A stretch of 63,606 nucleotides of DNA from Butyrivibrio sp. INlla16 (GTDB taxonomy: Bacteria; Bacillota; Clostridia; Lachnospirales; Lachnospiraceae): positions 1-63,606 of the forward strand of contig NZ_FMYB01000025.1 of the NCBI RefSeq assembly GCF_900104155.1. Reading direction: 5' to 3'. Of this stretch, positions 27,289-37,326 are shown piece after piece. The position numbers were made by a program, and so were the translations under genes. Under the pieces are notes generated by a model that was not told the origin of the DNA, ran no database searches, and saw only the letters and a list, made by a program, of their open reading frames with translations. Each line of letters opens with the position of its first letter. The first letter of the stretch is position 1.

Positions 27289-28686
27289 TTAAAATGAGAA
27301 ATACAAAAACGGATTGCCGGCCTTTGTTGATACGAAAGCCGCACATATCCAAAACAGAAGAAGCATTACTACCTTTATGTGTAAGTCTTTTCTGTGTTTT
27401 TCAAAATAATCGTAAACAGCCGGAATAAGGAATATGAAACCTCCCACGAAAAACGGCCAGTACATCGACATGAGTTTTACGAGGTCTCCGGGATTTACCG
27501 CAATTCCGCTTCCGGAAACAGGAATCATTCTTCCCAGATAATTAAACAGGTCCTCCTTAACAGGAAGGGCAAATATAACCCAGGTTATCGGCACCATTAT
27601 TAGTACATGGACTCTGCCGATCACTGAGAGAAGCTTTTTATTAAAAGTCCAGACAAACTTCTCGAATATGATCATTATCAAGAGCAGCCCTGCCCATACC
27701 AGGAAGTTAACTGTAACACCATGCCAGAGTCCTGTGAGAAGCCACACAACAAAGAGGTTTCTTATTGTTAAAAACTTACCCTTTTTGCTGCCACCCATAG
27801 GGAAGTAGATATAATCCCTGAACCATGAGCCAAGTGTCATATGCCATCTTCTGTAAAATTCGCCTACGCCTTTTGACGAATATGGATGGTCGAAATTTCG
27901 CACAAACGGAAATCCCAGCATCACACCAATTCCGGCAGCCATAAGCGAATATCCCCAGAAATCAAAGTAAAGATTCATGGAGTAACATACAACTCCTACC
28001 CAGGCTAGGGGCGTTGAAATACTCTCATACCCGATCGTTCCTATCTCGTTCCACATCATTGCGAGATAATCCGCCAGAAGAGCTTTCATGGCAAAGCCAA
28101 GTGTGAAGAACATAAGTCCCTCTTCAATCTTATCAAGATGCAGACGTTTTCTGAATTTAAAAGCCATAAATTCATCTTCTGTACCCGATAAAATATTATT
28201 TATTTCAAAATCGGAATATCTCATGATAGGTCCGGACATAACCTGCGGAAACATTGCAAAATATGCTGCTACCGCAATAATCCCGGGACATTCACGTATT
28301 TTTCGCTTATACAGATCTGCCTGATAGCTGACCATTTTGAATGTAAAGAAGCTGATTCCGAGCGGAAGCGTCTGTATATTCCCATAGCTTACAAGGAACT
28401 TGAAAGCAAGAAGAAGTATTACATCAGACGCGATAATGAGGAAAAGAAATAACTTACTTTTATTATGACATTTATATGAGAATAAGATGTTTACCACGAT
28501 TGCAGCTGCAAAGACCACCATGCTCATGGGGTCTCCAATTGCATAAAATGCAAGACTGCCCACCAGTAGAATCAGTGGACGCAGCCTTGCCGGTAATACA
28601 TAATATGCAAGTAGAAAAATCGGAAGAAATCTAAATATAAAAGATAAATCCGAAAAATTAATAATATTAGGGTTAATCTGAAGCAT
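27289..28686 (-). CDS. MBOAT-family membrane O-acyltransferase
   Basis: A 465-residue polytopic membrane protein (about ten spans) of the AlgI/DltB/PatA type. It carries an acyl group, usually acetyl, across the membrane for O-acylation of a surface polysaccharide. Signatures are FYRRWHMTLGSWFRDYIYFP and the catalytic-histidine motif LTGLWHGVTVNF. Its ATG lies inside the end of the upstream TPR gene (14-nt overlap), and the SGNH gene follows 24 nt after it. Whether the target is alginate-like exopolysaccharide, peptidoglycan or teichoic acid cannot be told; no dlt genes are nearby. Confidence 0.9.
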   Translation of the reverse strand: MLQINPNIINFSDLSFIFRFLPIFLLAYYVLPARLRPLILLVGSLAFYAIGDPMSMVVFAAAIVVNILFSYKCHNKSKLFLFLIIASDVILLLAFKFLVSYGNIQTLPLGISFFTFKMVSYQADLYKRKIRECPGIIAVAAYFAMFPQVMSGPIMRYSDFEINNILSGTEDEFMAFKFRKRLHLDKIEEGLMFFTLGFAMKALLADYLAMMWNEIGTIGYESISTPLAWVGVVCYSMNLYFDFWGYSLMAAGIGVMLGFPFVRNFDHPYSSKGVGEFYRRWHMTLGSWFRDYIYFPMGGSKKGKFLTIRNLFVVWLLTGLWHGVTVNFLVWAGLLLIMIIFEKFVWTFNKKLLSVIGRVHVLIMVPITWVIFALPVKEDLFNYLGRMIPVSGSGIAVNPGDLVKLMSMYWPFFVGGFIFLIPAVYDYFEKHRKDLHIKVVMLLLFWICAAFVSTKAGNPFLYFSF

Positions 28687-30085
28687 TATTAATCTCTGCT
28701 AACTTGGTCTCGGCGGAGCTTGCGCTACGTGTATCCGAGAAATCATTCACAACCTGGTCGTATACGACCTTTGCATTGTCAGTATCGCCGCTTTCATAGT
28801 AGGCATTTCCCAAATTATAGAGTGCATCGACATTGGTGTTATCATACTGGAATGCCTTGGATAACAGGCTGATGGCTGTTTCAAAGTCACCATTTCTGTA
28901 TGCCTCGTATCCTGTATTGTAACTTCTCTTTGAAAGTTCACTACCCACAAGAACCATAAAGGAATTGTAGAGCGCTGTAAACTGCGCGGAAGGTGCTCCT
29001 TCCATGTTGTTAAGATCAACTCCCTGCATCTGAGTCTCAATAGTATCCATATCTTCCGGATTTGAAAGATATGCTGATACCGCAGCCATCAGGTCATTAG
29101 GTGCAGAGCCGGTTGTCTCGGTCTCTTTATAAGAATTCACCTCGTTTTGCAATCCCTCCAGCTCACTACTCAGGGACGCAATCTGCTGTTCGTATTCACC
29201 CATCTTGGCTGATTTGGAATCGGATTCCTCGCTTATAGCAGAAATCTGCTCTCTGAAGCTCGCGTTCATGGACTGAATTCTGGCAGGTAATATCAGATAA
29301 TATGCCGCCGCCATACCAAGAACAACGCCTAGCACTATTCCCCAGATTGATCCGCTCCTTGTAAATACATTGGTGCGAACAGGCTGGATTATGGTTTCGT
29401 TACCGCTCTGATAACGGATAACATCACCCTTAACCTTTGCTTTTTCCTCTCCCGACTTGGCTTCCTGAGGATCCAGCATTGCCTCGGCTTCCTTAAGATA
29501 TCTGGCTGCCATAACATTGCCCGTATCAAGCTTCAGGCTCTTTTGAGCTTCAGTCTTGGCCTTGGCATAATTGCCATTGTTCAGATATAAAAGAGCAAGT
29601 AAAAGGTGTGCTCTGATAAATCCGGGATTCATCGACAAAACCTTTTTAAGCTGGATTATAGCCATGTCGAGTCTGTCCTGATGACAGTGATTAAGTGCAA
29701 TATTGAACTTTTTAATAGTCTGGTTGAAAGTCTCCAATCTGGACGGATCATTTCTAACAAGATCCATGTAATCGTCCGCTGCGTTGTCCTCCGGCTTAAG
29801 GTTTTTACTTATAACCCATTCGCTCAGAGCAGCAACAACTTCACCACACTCATAATAGACCAGTCCCAAAAGGTTTCTGGCCTGAATATTACTTTTATTA
29901 AATTTAAGACTCTGATGCAGCGATTCAATGGCTCCCGAAAGATCACGAATCTCCGCTCTCTCCAAACCATCGTTATAATAGCGGTTGGAAAGCGACATGA
30001 TCCTTTTGTAAACCTTTACAGCTGCACCACAGTTCGGGCAGAAATCGTGCTCAGTGAGCTCCGCCCCACATTGATAGCATTTCAT
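28673..30085 (-). CDS. Zinc-ribbon TPR membrane protein
   Basis: A 470-residue protein. Residues 1-22 form a zinc ribbon (CYQCGAE, then CPNCGA). TPR repeats follow to about residue 200, then a membrane helix near residues 248-268 (WGIVLGVVLGMAAAYYLIL). A short coiled coil comes next and a second TPR set ends the protein (YEAYRNGDFETAISLLSKAF, YYESGDTDNAKVVYDQVV). This puts one TPR set inside and one outside the cell. It may scaffold an envelope complex. The SD (GGGAG) is 12 nt from the ATG, longer than ideal. It overlaps the MBOAT start, so the two are co-translated. Confidence 0.78.
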   Translation of the reverse strand: MKCYQCGAELTEHDFCPNCGAAVKVYKRIMSLSNRYYNDGLERAEIRDLSGAIESLHQSLKFNKSNIQARNLLGLVYYECGEVVAALSEWVISKNLKPEDNAADDYMDLVRNDPSRLETFNQTIKKFNIALNHCHQDRLDMAIIQLKKVLSMNPGFIRAHLLLALLYLNNGNYAKAKTEAQKSLKLDTGNVMAARYLKEAEAMLDPQEAKSGEEKAKVKGDVIRYQSGNETIIQPVRTNVFTRSGSIWGIVLGVVLGMAAAYYLILPARIQSMNASFREQISAISEESDSKSAKMGEYEQQIASLSSELEGLQNEVNSYKETETTGSAPNDLMAAVSAYLSNPEDMDTIETQMQGVDLNNMEGAPSAQFTALYNSFMVLVGSELSKRSYNTGYEAYRNGDFETAISLLSKAFQYDNTNVDALYNLGNAYYESGDTDNAKVVYDQVVNDFSDTRSASSAETKLAEINNASD

Positions 30086-30118
30086 AATATGAAGTCACTC
30101 CCTATTGTATGCAGAGTA

Positions 30119-30286
30119 TCAGTGGATACGTGTCTGACGGCTCATCTCCTCAGCCTTCGCATCCTTTAACAGGCCAACCAGCACGTCGGCCATGTCGTCC
30201 AGATCCTGATTATATATAATCTCTTCTGCATCCTCTATCTCGAGGCTGGGACGAAACTTCTTAAGTTCATTCTCAAAATTGATCAT
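30119..30286 (-). CDS. Small acidic ORF between folC and the TPR gene
   Basis: A 55-residue frame with GGGAG 8 nt before its ATG, lying 46 nt after folC and 33 nt before the next gene. The sequence starts MINFENELKKFRPSLEIEDA and is acidic and helical, ending in a short basic tail. No family recognised. Its placement and ribosome site suggest a real small protein. Alternatively it is a chance frame in an intergenic gap. Confidence 0.6.
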   Translation of the reverse strand: MINFENELKKFRPSLEIEDAEEIIYNQDLDDMADVLVGLLKDAKAEEMSRQTRIH

Positions 30287-30332
30287 TGTAAAGCTCCCAA
30301 AGAAACAATCTCATAAGAAAAACAAATATACA

Positions 30333-31733
30333 TCAGTGTCCGGGTAAAATACCCAGTGTCTCCCTCACCTGACCGACAAGATAAAGCGATCCGGCTGCAA
30401 ATACCACATCTCCGGCTCCGCGCTCGGTTATGATGTCCATAAGAGCATCCCTTACACTTGTATAATAGGAAAACCGAATATCGCGTTCAATATTCGCATT
30501 TCGCATCTCAGATTCAAAAGCGGCACGAAGCTGTGATTCGGAAACGGATCTGCCGGTTTCAAGCACTGAAACACAGACCGCATCAAAAATTCCGCTCTCC
30601 AGTATCTGCCTTATCATAAGATGGTATTGTTTGTCGGCAACAGCTCCAAACAGCAGCGTTCTCTTCTTCTCACAGGGTACTTCTCCCGCGCATTCAAGGA
30701 AAGCCTCCATACCATCGACATTATGTGCACCATCAACATAAAACCCCGGAAGTATAAGTTCCATTCTTCCTCCCCATTTGGCCCTTTTCAAGCCATAGCT
30801 GATGTCTTCATCGGCAATGTTAACACCGATATCTCTAAGGGCTCTTGCACACATTATCGCAATAGCGGCATTTTCTGTCTGGAATTTTGCAACAGTCTGC
30901 AAGCGCAGACCGCAATATTTATCATACTGAGATTCATAAGAAAAATCAATGCAAATATTACCCGCATCATCCGGTGCGGTTTTAATATCCTTCACATAAT
31001 CAGGCTCTACCTTGTAAACCTTGGCAGATAATTCCTCTGCACGCTTTTCAATAACCTCAGTACTCTCATCACGCCTGTTACAGAAAACAAGCGGAGTATT
31101 GCTGCGTATAATTCCCGCCTTCTCCCCGGCAATCCTTGAAATGGTATTGCCAAGGTACTGCATGTGATCCATGCCTATCTCTGTGATCACGTCAAGTACA
31201 GGCTGGTGAATACTGTTTGTGGCATCAAGTCTTCCTCCAAGGCCGGTCTCAAGAACAAGATAATCCACCGGATACTTTTCATATAGAAGCATCGCCATAA
31301 AAAACAGAAACTCGAAATATGACGGAAAATCGTCATCGTAATTATATTCTTTTATTTTTCTAAGAAGGTCTCCGAATATCTCGCAGAAAATCGAATCCTC
31401 TATGGGTTTGCCGTTTATACAAAACCGCTCCGTTACCTTTACCAGATGCGGTGATGTAAACATTCCTACAGAGAAACCCGCCTGTCTCAAAATCTCCGAC
31501 AGATAATTGCACACAGATCCTTTGCCGTTGGTACCGGCAACATGGATTATGTGCATTTTCCGGTCAGGGCTTCCTATAAATTCCAGGAATTTCCTTGTCT
31601 CCTCCACAGAGTGTTTCTCCGTGAAGGCCGGTATCTGATCTACAAAGCGGTCGCATTCGTAGAATCCGAGCCTTTCCCCTGCATCAAGACGCGTAAGCAG
31701 CTCATTGATGCTACTTTTCAACTCTTCCATCAT
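30333..31733 (-). CDS. folC: Folylpolyglutamate synthase / dihydrofolate synthase
   Basis: A 466-residue cytoplasmic ATP-dependent ligase of the Mur ligase fold that adds glutamate to folates. The P-loop HVAGTNGKGS is at residues 64-73, followed by LETGLGGRLDATN and the late domain segment YVDGAHNVDGMEAF. It lies 10 nt after valS and is almost certainly co-transcribed with it, a common Clostridia arrangement. Two adjacent ATGs (31733, 31730) are possible; the ribosome site is weak. Confidence 0.93.
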   Translation of the reverse strand: MMEELKSSINELLTRLDAGERLGFYECDRFVDQIPAFTEKHSVEETRKFLEFIGSPDRKMHIIHVAGTNGKGSVCNYLSEILRQAGFSVGMFTSPHLVKVTERFCINGKPIEDSIFCEIFGDLLRKIKEYNYDDDFPSYFEFLFFMAMLLYEKYPVDYLVLETGLGGRLDATNSIHQPVLDVITEIGMDHMQYLGNTISRIAGEKAGIIRSNTPLVFCNRRDESTEVIEKRAEELSAKVYKVEPDYVKDIKTAPDDAGNICIDFSYESQYDKYCGLRLQTVAKFQTENAAIAIMCARALRDIGVNIADEDISYGLKRAKWGGRMELILPGFYVDGAHNVDGMEAFLECAGEVPCEKKRTLLFGAVADKQYHLMIRQILESGIFDAVCVSVLETGRSVSESQLRAAFESEMRNANIERDIRFSYYTSVRDALMDIITERGAGDVVFAAGSLYLVGQVRETLGILPGH

Positions 31734-31743
31734 AGTATTATCA

Positions 31744-34416
31744 TCACTTTTTCAGCTGAGCCAGTCTCTCTTCAACCTGTGCGAATGTCTGCTCGTATTT
31801 CTTCTGCTTCTCTTTTTCTTCCTCAATCTTCTCAGCGGGAGCCTTAGAAAGGAACTTCTCGTTTGAGAGCATGTTCTGTGATCTCTTAAGCTCGCCCTCG
31901 AGGCGCTTCTTTTCCTTCTCAAGTCTCTCGATTTCCGCAGAGATGTCTACAAGATCTGAGAACGGCATATATATTGTAGCTTCAGCAAGAACCACCGATA
32001 CAGCATCCTCGGCAATGCCTGCCTTATCGTTCTGGCATACTGACTCGGAAGCGCTTGCAAGTGTCTCGAAGAAAAGCTTACCCGTACGGAAGATATCAAG
32101 AACCTCTTCCTTTTCGGATACTACGTAAACCATGGCTTTTCTTGAAGGAGCAACGTTCATCTGTGTACGGATGTTACGGATTCCTCTTACTGCTTCCTTG
32201 ATAGTCTCAATAGACTTCTCGTCAGCGGCATAGTTCCACTCTTCCTTGTACTCAGGCCACTTGGAGATCATGATTGACTCCTCTTCGTCCTGAAGTGTGC
32301 AGAAGATTTCCTCTGTTACGAAAGGCATAAACGGATGAAGGAGCTTAAGTCCGTCAATAAGTACTGTCTGAAGAGTCCAGAGAACTGCCTCGTGAGACTT
32401 CTTATCATCCGAATTGTAGAGACGGGGCTTAACCATCTCAATGTACCAGTCGCAGAATTCATCCCAGATGAAATCGTAAACCTTCTGAACAGCGATTCCA
32501 AGCTCGTACTTATCCATGTTCTCGGTAACTTCACGGATTGTATTGTTAAGTCTGGAAAGGATCCAGTGATCTACAGGCTCAAGTCCCTCAGGTGCGGGCT
32601 TGTTGATTGCACTCTTTTCATCCTCGCCCATGTTCATCATGATGAAACGTGATGCATTCCATACCTTGTTGGCGAAATTACGGCTGTTCTCAACACGCTC
32701 GTTGTAGAAACGCATATCATTACCGGGTGCGTTACCTGTGATGAGTGTAAGTCTGAGCGCATCTGCACCGTAGTTATCGATAATATCAAGCGGATCAATT
32801 CCGTTGCCGAGGGATTTACTCATCTTTCTACCCTGAGAATCCCTTACAAGGCCATGGAAAAGAACTGTGTGGAAAGGATATGTTCCCATGTTTTCATAAC
32901 TGGAGAATATCATTCTGATAACCCAGAAGAAAATAATGTCATAACCTGTTACAAGTACGTCTGTAGGGAAGAAGTACTTGAGTTCCTTAGTATCATGAGG
33001 CCATCCAAGTGTCTCAAACGGCCAAAGTGCTGATGAGAACCATGTATCAAGTGTATCGGGATCCTGAGTCAAATGATCATGTCCGCACTTAGGGCAAATT
33101 GTGGGTGCCTCTTTTGATACAACTACCTCTCCGCACTTGTCGCAGTAATATGCAGGAATTCTGTGCCCCCACCAAAGCTGTCTGGAAATACACCAGTCAC
33201 GGATATTGTCAGTCCAGTTGAAATAGGTCTTATCCATTCTCGGCGGGATAAGCTTAATCTCGCCTTCCTTAACCGCCTTAACTGCGGGCTTTATAAGCTC
33301 GTTCATCTTAACGAACCACTGAGCCTTGATCATAGGCTCAACAGTGGTGTGGCATCTGTCATGTGTACCTACGTTGTGAGAGTAGTCCTCGATTTCTACA
33401 AGAAGCCCCATCTCATCGAGTTCCTTTACGATGGCATCTCTTGCAGCATATCTGTCCATACCCTCGAACTTGCCACCGTTGGCATTGATTGTGGCGTCAT
33501 CGTTAAGTATGTTTATCTCCTCGAGATTGTGGCGCTTACCTACCTCGAAGTCGTTAGGGTCGTGACCGGGTGTGATCTTAACTACGCCGGTACCGAATTC
33601 CATATCTACATAAGAGTCCTCTACAATAGGAAGTTCTCTGTTTACAATAGGAAGAAGAACCTTCTTACCCTTGAAGCTCTTGTATCTGTCATCGTCAGGG
33701 TTTACTGCTACAGCAGTATCTCCAAGCATTGTCTCGGGACGTGTTGTAGCGAACTCGATGAACTCGGTCTTGCTTACTGTTCCGTCCTCATCAATTACAG
33801 GATACTTGATATGCCATAAATGACCTGCCTGCTCCTCGTACTCAACCTCTGCATCTGAAATAGAAGTCTTACATACAGGGCACCAGTTTACGATACGGCT
33901 TCCTTTATATATGTAGCCTTTCTCATGCATTTTGCAAAAGACCTCTGTAACAGCTTCGTTACAGCCCTCGTCCATTGTAAAACGCTCTCTGTCCCAGTCG
34001 CAGGAAGAACCGAGCTTTTTAAGCTGCTGAATAATGGTTCCGCCGTACTCCTTTTTCCACTCCCATGCTCTCTCAAGGAACTTCTCACGTCCGAGGTCTC
34101 TCTTGTCGATGCCCTCTGCCTTAAGAGTGTCAATGATCTTAACCTCCGTAGCAATGGAAGCATGGTCTGTGCCGGGCTGCCAAAGTGCATTGTAGCCCTG
34201 CATTCTCTTATAACGGATAAGTATATCCTGCATTGTGTTATCAAGGGCATGTCCCATGTGGAGCTTACCGGTGATATTCGGAGGCGGGATTACAATAGTG
34301 AAGGGTTTCTTCGTCTCATCCACCTCAGCATGAAAATACTTGTTATCTTCCCATTTCTTGTAAAGTCGATCCTCAATTCCCTTGGGATCATAGGTCTTTG
34401 CCAATTCTTTTCTCAT
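31744..34416 (-). CDS. valS: Valyl-tRNA synthetase
   Basis: An 890-residue class I synthetase that charges tRNA-Val. The HIGH motif appears as HMGH at residues 53-56 in PPPNITGKLHMGHAL. KMSKS lies near residue 530 (GRKMSKSLGNG). An editing domain sits between them, and a C-terminal coiled coil (ISAEIERLEKEKKRLEGEL) matches the tRNA-binding tail of ValRS. AGAGG before the ATG at 34416 sets the start; a frame start 17 codons upstream is unsupported. A sigma-A promoter lies at 34456-34485. I found no T-box leader. Confidence 0.97.
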   Translation of the reverse strand: MRKELAKTYDPKGIEDRLYKKWEDNKYFHAEVDETKKPFTIVIPPPNITGKLHMGHALDNTMQDILIRYKRMQGYNALWQPGTDHASIATEVKIIDTLKAEGIDKRDLGREKFLERAWEWKKEYGGTIIQQLKKLGSSCDWDRERFTMDEGCNEAVTEVFCKMHEKGYIYKGSRIVNWCPVCKTSISDAEVEYEEQAGHLWHIKYPVIDEDGTVSKTEFIEFATTRPETMLGDTAVAVNPDDDRYKSFKGKKVLLPIVNRELPIVEDSYVDMEFGTGVVKITPGHDPNDFEVGKRHNLEEINILNDDATINANGGKFEGMDRYAARDAIVKELDEMGLLVEIEDYSHNVGTHDRCHTTVEPMIKAQWFVKMNELIKPAVKAVKEGEIKLIPPRMDKTYFNWTDNIRDWCISRQLWWGHRIPAYYCDKCGEVVVSKEAPTICPKCGHDHLTQDPDTLDTWFSSALWPFETLGWPHDTKELKYFFPTDVLVTGYDIIFFWVIRMIFSSYENMGTYPFHTVLFHGLVRDSQGRKMSKSLGNGIDPLDIIDNYGADALRLTLITGNAPGNDMRFYNERVENSRNFANKVWNASRFIMMNMGEDEKSAINKPAPEGLEPVDHWILSRLNNTIREVTENMDKYELGIAVQKVYDFIWDEFCDWYIEMVKPRLYNSDDKKSHEAVLWTLQTVLIDGLKLLHPFMPFVTEEIFCTLQDEEESIMISKWPEYKEEWNYAADEKSIETIKEAVRGIRNIRTQMNVAPSRKAMVYVVSEKEEVLDIFRTGKLFFETLASASESVCQNDKAGIAEDAVSVVLAEATIYMPFSDLVDISAEIERLEKEKKRLEGELKRSQNMLSNEKFLSKAPAEKIEEEKEKQKKYEQTFAQVEERLAQLKK

Positions 34417-34455
34417 AAAAATATCCTCTTTATCTATATCAGCATATATTGTTCT

Positions 34456-34485
34456 ATGATATTGCAAACACTAGCTTTTTGTCAA
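34456..34485 (-). promoter_or_regulatory. Sigma-A promoter of the valS-folC operon
   Basis: On the minus strand TTGACA and TATCAT are separated by 18 bp, about 40 nt before the valS start. The -35 is a perfect consensus. Confidence 0.65.
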
Positions 34486-34810
34486 ATAAAGTCCCATTAT
34501 GAAGCATAATTTGGAAATAAAAATATGAGTATATTTTGTATGTGACATTTATGTCATGTACTTAAATTGGTTTACATAGTTTTATTGACTATGTTAGTAT
34601 CATGTTGATATTTCGATTATCTTTGGCCCAATATCGTAAACCACCTCGGAATCCCATTTTATGCTACTTTTGAAAATACCATTTTCGGAATATCCCCAAT
34701 TTCCACAGAGTTATCCACATATACACGAGTGTCATTTTTCTGGTATACGAGGGTCATATTGTATTAATAAGGGCATTATTTTTCAAATAATTCAAACTAT
34801 TCAGACTATT
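34486..34810. other. Long intergenic region with DnaA box and short repeats
   Basis: This AT-rich stretch upstream of valS has no ORF. It contains a palindrome TGACAT-TT-ATGTCA (34543-34556), an exact DnaA-box consensus TTATCCACA (34711-34719) with a near match at 34700-34707, and two direct copies of CGAG(T/G)GTCAT 22 bp apart (34726 and 34748). No riboswitch or T-box was recognised. Confidence 0.5.
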
Positions 34811-34858
34811 GTATGGTTAACATAATATATCTCGATTCTATCATTATGTTAACCATAC
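34811..34858. repeat. Perfect 16-bp inverted repeat
   Basis: Arms GTATGGTTAACATAAT and its exact complement are separated by 16 nt. No T-run follows on either strand, so it does not look like an intrinsic terminator. It lies 50 bp after the XPD-like helicase gene and may be a protein-binding dyad or the scar of a mobile element. Confidence 0.7.
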
Positions 34859-34907
34859 CCTCTATAGGCTTGAAAAACACCTTGATTTATATGATAGTTT
34901 CCGTTTT

Positions 34908-37316
34908 TTATTTGGCTTCTATCCGCTCCCAGAGCGTCTTTACATCATTTTTGACTCTGCCGGTCGATGTTCTGATTATCCCCCTCCACTCCCTTGGAAA
35001 CATCTCATAATATGACCGCTGCAAAAATCTCTCATCAAGAAGAGCTACTATCCCGGCATCAGTTTCCGTGCGTATTACTCTGCCTGCAGCCTGAAGTACC
35101 TTATTCATACCCGGATATCTGTAGGCATAGTCAAAACCATCCTCATTACCAATCTCAAAGAACTCCTTTATAATCTCCCTTTCGTTACAAACCAGGGGGA
35201 TTCCTGTGCCTACTATAATAACGCCTATGAGGCTATCATCCTTTAGGTCGATTCCCTCCCCAAAGATTCCGCCCATCATACAAAAGCCGAGAATGCTTTT
35301 GGAAGGCTCAACCTCAATCTCCATGTTGATAATACTCTCAAGGTCAATATCATTAGCCGGCGAAAAACGTGAAAGAAATTCCTCGCGTTCCTCCTCACTC
35401 ATAATCTCCTGCTGAACAAGGATTTCCTGAGTATTCTCATCATAATATTCCTGCTCAAAAATGTAGCCAACTTCATCCATAAATACCCTGGATGGAAAGA
35501 ATATCATGTAATTACCGCTTTTGGCACTCACAATGGCATCAATATACGCCGCTATTTTCCTGTATTCATTCTCGCTTCTTCTAGTGTATTTGCTGGTGAC
35601 ATCGGAGGCGATCAGTCTTCCGCACCTTGAAGGGTCAAATACAGAATGTGCATAGATTTCGTAGTCCTCCGCTGTTCCTCCGAGAAGCTTCTTATAGTAC
35701 TGAATCGGAAGAAGGGTTGCAGAAAACAATATTGTAGATTTAGCCCTCTCCATGCATAGAGAGAGGTTATCTGAGGGATCAGCACACAAAAGCTTAATTC
35801 TGAAGCCGTTTTCTTCATCATTTTCCGCAAAAATCACATATTTATCATTAATTAGTTCATATATTGTTGCAAATCCGGATATGTCAAAGTAAAACTCAAG
35901 AATTTCATCCCTGTACATCCCCTCTGCGTGGTCCTCCAGCCATGAGGATATAACATTGATGATCAGATTGATCTTTTTTATCAAAGGTGAGATATCATCA
36001 AGCACAATGGCTGTCTCGCACTCATCACGATATTTCTCCATCTCTGTGCATATAGAAGCCACGATATTAGCAATCCTCGGATGCACAGCTTTTATCAGGC
36101 TCTCAAAGGCCCTTAATACTTCAAGGTTAATCTCCTTGCTGTACATATCCCTTCCTCTGTCCAGCAGATTGTGGGCCTCATCTATCAGGAATATATTCTC
36201 TCCCTTATTACCGGCCGCAAAGAATCTCTTCAAATATATAAAAGGATCAAATACATAGTTGTAATCGCAAATAACAGCATCCGTAAAAAGACTGAGATCC
36301 AGTGAGAGCTCAAAGGGACACACGCTGTGCTTTTTTGCATAATGCTCAATAGTCTGCCTGTCGAAGCTGTCCGCCTTGGTCAAAACCTCGTAAATACAGT
36401 CATTAATCCTGTCAAAATGACCTTCTGCGTAAGGGCAGGCCGCGGGATTACAGTCGCTCTTTTCAATAAAGCATATCTTATCCTTGGCGGTGAGTGTCAC
36501 CGTCTTGAATTTTAGGTCCTGCTCCCTTCTAAGTATCTCGAAGGTCTCCTCGGCCACTGTCCTCGTGATAGTCTTCGCCGTCAGATAGAAAATCCTGTCA
36601 GCTTTATCCTCTCCGATAGCCTTAACAGCAGGGAAAACCGTACTAATTGTCTTGCCTGTGCCTGTAGGCGCCTCGAGAAAAAGCTTTCTGCCATGGTAGA
36701 TGGTTCTATACACGCTTGCTGCCAGATCCTTTTGTCCCTCTCTGTAGGGGAAAGGAAACTGCGCTCCCTGTATGGATTTCTTTCTCACTTCATCCCAGGT
36801 TGCAAGGTACTCTGCCCATCTGTGATACAAAGAAAGCGTATTTTCAAACCACTCTATAATCTCCGCAGCAGTATGATCTTCCTCAAAAAGCTTTATTTCC
36901 TCTGATTCTATATTGCAATAGGTGATCCTGACGCTTACCTTTTCAAGCTCATTTTGCATTGTCAGGATTGCAGCATAGCATCTGGCCTGAGCCAGATGAA
37001 CGTAGTCAGGCTCCTTTATTTTCTTCAAATCCCTGTAGGTGCCTTTAATTTCATCGACGAGAAGAGGCTTATCCTTCCTCTCCATTACTCCGTCGGCTCT
37101 GCCATCTATGGTCAATATGTAGTTAGTATCCGTGTGTGTGTAACTAAGCGGGACTTCCGCCTGATAATCCGACCCCATGCGCTTTTGGATCATGCGGTGT
37201 ATTCTTCCGCCCTCCTGCATCGCAGTGTCAGGTGCATGATGTATTCTGTTGTCCAGATTGCCTGATCGGAATAGAAACTCGACCAGGGCTCGAACTGAGA
37301 TTTTAATTTCCTTCAT
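34908..37316 (-). CDS. XPD/DinG-like iron-sulfur helicase with N-terminal nuclease domain
   Basis: An 802-residue superfamily 2 helicase. Residues about 1-170 look like a PD-(D/E)XK (Cas4/RecB-like) nuclease domain, with IDGRADGVM followed by LLVDEIKGT. The helicase has Walker A EAPTGTGKT near residue 218 and a DEAH box (FLIDEAHNLL) near 377. Between them lie cysteines of an Fe-S cluster (CFIEKSDC, CPYAEG, CPF). Motif VI reads QAAGRVIRTE. It probably acts in DNA repair, cutting or unwinding 5' tails. The ATG at 37316 is chosen because GGGGAG lies upstream, although 12 nt away and inside a hairpin. Confidence 0.85.
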   Translation of the reverse strand: MKEIKISVRALVEFLFRSGNLDNRIHHAPDTAMQEGGRIHRMIQKRMGSDYQAEVPLSYTHTDTNYILTIDGRADGVMERKDKPLLVDEIKGTYRDLKKIKEPDYVHLAQARCYAAILTMQNELEKVSVRITYCNIESEEIKLFEEDHTAAEIIEWFENTLSLYHRWAEYLATWDEVRKKSIQGAQFPFPYREGQKDLAASVYRTIYHGRKLFLEAPTGTGKTISTVFPAVKAIGEDKADRIFYLTAKTITRTVAEETFEILRREQDLKFKTVTLTAKDKICFIEKSDCNPAACPYAEGHFDRINDCIYEVLTKADSFDRQTIEHYAKKHSVCPFELSLDLSLFTDAVICDYNYVFDPFIYLKRFFAAGNKGENIFLIDEAHNLLDRGRDMYSKEINLEVLRAFESLIKAVHPRIANIVASICTEMEKYRDECETAIVLDDISPLIKKINLIINVISSWLEDHAEGMYRDEILEFYFDISGFATIYELINDKYVIFAENDEENGFRIKLLCADPSDNLSLCMERAKSTILFSATLLPIQYYKKLLGGTAEDYEIYAHSVFDPSRCGRLIASDVTSKYTRRSENEYRKIAAYIDAIVSAKSGNYMIFFPSRVFMDEVGYIFEQEYYDENTQEILVQQEIMSEEEREEFLSRFSPANDIDLESIINMEIEVEPSKSILGFCMMGGIFGEGIDLKDDSLIGVIIVGTGIPLVCNEREIIKEFFEIGNEDGFDYAYRYPGMNKVLQAAGRVIRTETDAGIVALLDERFLQRSYYEMFPREWRGIIRTSTGRVKNDVKTLWERIEAK

Positions 37317-37326
37317 AATATGAAAA

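Noticed and set aside
33163..34509. Long plus-strand frames opposite valS
   Set aside because: They are shadows of the valS coding frame with no ribosome sites.
34811..34858. Intrinsic terminator
   Set aside because: The inverted repeat is AT-rich, has a 16-nt loop and no T-run on either side.
34417..34907. T-box leader for valS
   Set aside because: The AGGGTGG-ACCGCG box and specifier stem are not present on the minus strand.
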